Positions 14,977-16,534 of a stretch of 16,534 nucleotides of DNA are shown here, piece by piece. The position numbers were made by a program, and so were the translations under genes. This DNA is from Legionellaceae bacterium (GTDB taxonomy: Bacteria; Pseudomonadota; Gammaproteobacteria; Legionellales; Legionellaceae), in the NCBI GenBank assembly GCA_947470005.1, contig CANISA010000006.1, forward strand, positions 1 to 16,534. Direction: 5' to 3'. A model generated the notes under the pieces. It ran no database searches. It had not been told where the DNA came from and saw only the letters and a list, made by a program, of their open reading frames with translations. How positions within the stretch are numbered: position 1 is the stretch's first letter; every line of letters starts with the position of its first letter.

Positions 14977-14999
14977 AGCCCTTGACAATACAGAGGGCT
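14977..14999. promoter_or_regulatory. Inverted repeat overlapping the dotD -35 box
   Basis: AGCCCT (14977-14982) and AGGGCT (14994-14999) are exact reverse complements separated by 11 bases. They bracket the predicted -35 element TTGACA (14982-14987). The location suits a repressor or activator site controlling dotDCB. It is short and could occur by chance. Confidence 0.3.
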
Positions 15000-15010
15000 C
15001 CTGTTTCAAT
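14982..15010 (+). promoter_or_regulatory. Predicted sigma70 promoter for the dotDCB operon
   Basis: A perfect TTGACA (14982-14987) is followed after 17 bases by TTCAAT (15005-15010), four of six matches to the -10 consensus. This would give a leader of about 25 bases before the dotD ATG at 15043. It lies back to back with the psd promoter. Confidence 0.5.
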
Positions 15011-15042
15011 CTAATTCAATCTCAACCGCCTTAAGATCACCG

Positions 15043-15531
15043 ATGAAAATCAAAATTATCATGCTTTTCATGGTCTCTGCCCTTTTACTTACGGCGTGTG
15101 CCAATGGAACGTATAAAAAACCGCCATATAACGATCCCAGTGACGATGCGAGTATTAAACTCGCAGAAGCAGCCAATTCCGTGAGTGACTCCATGTTGAA
15201 AATGGCTCGCGTTGAAAAAATAATTACTCCACGGCATGCAGACAACATGCAAACCATTCCAAACGCGCATAACTTGCAAGTGAGGGCCTCCATTGATTGG
15301 TCTGGACCTATTGGCGAGCTCACGGATCGTATTGCAAAAGCCGCTCATTTTCGCATGCGCGTTCTTGGCCAAGCTCCTGCTGTTCCTGTTCTTATTAGCC
15401 TTGATGTCAACGATGAGAGCCTCGCTGAAATCTTGCGTGATATTGATTACCAGGCAGGGAAAAAAGCCTCTATTCACGTTTACTCTAACAGTCAGGTGAT
15501 TGAATTACGCTATGCGAAAATTTACTCATAG
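15043..15531 (+). CDS. dotD: Dot/Icm type IVB secretion lipoprotein DotD
   Basis: DotD is an outer-membrane lipoprotein of the type IVB secretion core complex, where it works with DotC and helps place DotH. The 162 residues match its usual size. A lipoprotein signal peptide with lipobox LLTAC gives a lipidated cysteine at residue 19. The mature part has a linker (about 20-85) and a C-terminal globular domain with ASIDWSGPIGELTDRIAKAA and SLDVNDESLAEILRDIDYQAG, which resembles secretin N-domains. It is the first gene of a dotD-dotC-dotB operon in the same order as in Legionella. Its end overlaps the start of dotC by 20 bases. Confidence 0.93.
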   Translation: MKIKIIMLFMVSALLLTACANGTYKKPPYNDPSDDASIKLAEAANSVSDSMLKMARVEKIITPRHADNMQTIPNAHNLQVRASIDWSGPIGELTDRIAKAAHFRMRVLGQAPAVPVLISLDVNDESLAEILRDIDYQAGKKASIHVYSNSQVIELRYAKIYS

Positions 15532-16435
15532 TATTCCGATTATGCTTTTCGCAGGCCTTCTCGCCTGCGCGCCCGCAGCCGATAGGCAGATGGGGGACAC
15601 CGAATCGCTTTCTGGGTTAAAGGCGATGGCTAACACCAAAAAACCAAACGAGCGAGTCGCTGCGAAAGCCTCTACGGGAAAAATTCGTGAAATGGCACTT
15701 CGAGAGACCGCTCTCAGCCTCGGCGCGCAAGCGGGCCTTGCTTGGCGCGCAAAATACATCGACGACCAATTGGTCAAACAAACTCGAAATTTAGATACTA
15801 TTTATGATTTTAATGCCATCACCCTCGAACACAACGTTCTTCCTCCCGTCCTCCTCGAAGGCAGGCACACGTTAAACCTTGCCGACACACAAAATATTCG
15901 AATCTCCGACAGAACCTACAAGGTTGCCAAACAAGCGCGTTTCATCACCACTCCACCCGATTGGCGCCAATACCTCTGGCTAGATTACAAAACACCCGAG
16001 TACCCCCATATTACGCTCCTGCCTAACACAAAAGAAGAACGCCAAATTTGGTGTCTATATGTTGAAAAAGGCTGGCAAAATGGCGTTGCTCAAGCAAATA
16101 CCATCCTAGAAGAGAGCATCGCTCGCATTAAAGAAGATTTCACCGGGATGATTTTATACCGTAAATTATTAAGCATGAACATGGTCTCCCCGCCCTATGT
16201 GTCTCATACAGACTTAGGCGTAACTGGAGATGGCGAAGAAATTCGCATCGATGACCGGGTCTTACGCATCACGGCGCTTCCTGCTTTGAATGTAAACAGC
16301 GAGGAATGGCGTGCGGCCGTTGCAAAAGATGAAGAAACATTGGCGCAATTCAGTCAAATGGAGCAACGCGTCAATGCCACAAAAATTGTCATTACCAGCA
16401 ACACCTGGCAACCCACCATCGTACCGGTTAATTGA
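15512..16435 (+). CDS. dotC: Dot/Icm type IVB secretion lipoprotein DotC
   Basis: DotC is the second outer-membrane lipoprotein of the type IVB core complex. It has 307 residues from the ATG at 15512. A signal peptide with lipobox LLAC puts the lipidated cysteine at residue 19. Stretches recognisable for DotC are IREMALRETALSLGAQAGLAWRA, DTIYDFNAITLEHNVLPPVL, TPPDWRQYLWL and GWQNGVAQANTILEESIARI. An in-frame TTG at 15500 is rejected because it would spoil the charged start of the signal peptide. No strong ribosome binding site is seen, and the overlap with dotD suggests translational coupling. dotB starts 2 bases after the stop. Confidence 0.94.
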   Translation: MRKFTHSIPIMLFAGLLACAPAADRQMGDTESLSGLKAMANTKKPNERVAAKASTGKIREMALRETALSLGAQAGLAWRAKYIDDQLVKQTRNLDTIYDFNAITLEHNVLPPVLLEGRHTLNLADTQNIRISDRTYKVAKQARFITTPPDWRQYLWLDYKTPEYPHITLLPNTKEERQIWCLYVEKGWQNGVAQANTILEESIARIKEDFTGMILYRKLLSMNMVSPPYVSHTDLGVTGDGEEIRIDDRVLRITALPALNVNSEEWRAAVAKDEETLAQFSQMEQRVNATKIVITSNTWQPTIVPVN

Positions 16436-16437
16436 TC

Positions 16438-16534
16438 ATGAGCAATGCCACTCACCTCAATTTAATGCCCGATGAGCCCACCCGTTTCACGCCTATCTTC
16501 ATGGACCGAATGCTTGAACACACCGAGCGTCTTA
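16438..16534 (+). CDS. dotB: DotB, type IVB secretion ATPase (N-terminal 32 codons, cut by the window end)
   Basis: The frame opens with MSNATHLNLMPDEPTRF and continues IFMDRMLEHTERL, similar to the N-terminus of DotB, the PilT/VirB11-like hexameric ATPase that drives Dot/Icm secretion. It is partial: the ATPase domain lies beyond the window. The ATG at 16438 is 2 bases after the dotC stop, and the gene order dotD-dotC-dotB supports the call. Confidence 0.9.
   Translation, partial: MSNATHLNLMPDEPTRFTPIFMDRMLEHTERL

Overview
The window looks like a chromosomal segment of a gammaproteobacterium of the order Legionellales (Legionella/Coxiella relatives). The evidence is the start of a dotD-dotC-dotB operon at the right end (15043 onward), encoding parts of a Dot/Icm type IVB secretion system. 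By eye the base composition is moderate, a little below 50% G+C. I cannot name a genus from the sequence alone.

Left edge (1-1374): mobile-element debris. Four direct 24-bp repeats (30-125) and a ribosome binding site plus the first nine codons of what looks like an IS21-family istA gene (194-220) run straight into the truncated 5' part of a group II intron in the opposite orientation. The intron runs from its 5' end at 1274 down to about 216 and carries only the N-terminal third or so of a reverse transcriptase. Next comes a small orphan gene (1375-1767) for a Ser-Pro-rich, probably disordered protein. It has eight SP dipeptides, one of them in a segment resembling the RNA polymerase II CTD heptad. 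I regard it as a candidate secreted effector, unproven.

Housekeeping block (1789-5134): an EVE-domain protein (minus strand) is divergent from gloB (glyoxalase II, plus strand). A perfect 14-bp palindrome lies at the predicted gloB start point. gloB converges on def (peptide deformylase), which with a rhodanese protein and aroB lies at the distal end of a long minus-strand run.

Minus-strand run (14905 down to 3102): psd - glycosyltransferase - manC - wzm - wzt - gmd - rmd - glycosyltransferase - aroC - aroB - rhodanese - def, with gaps of about 50 bp or less and several overlaps. The central genes make GDP-D-mannose (manC), convert it to GDP-4-keto-6-deoxymannose (gmd) and then probably GDP-D-rhamnose (rmd), assemble a glycan on a lipid carrier (two GT4 enzymes), and export it by a Wzm/Wzt ABC transporter. 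This matches the gene content of the Pseudomonas aeruginosa A-band/common polysaccharide antigen locus, except that no third glycosyltransferase (WbpX-like) is present. The inferred product is a D-rhamnose-containing O-polysaccharide.

Right edge (15043-16534): the Dot lipoproteins DotD and DotC and the N-terminus of the ATPase DotB, divergent from psd, with plausible back-to-back promoters between them.
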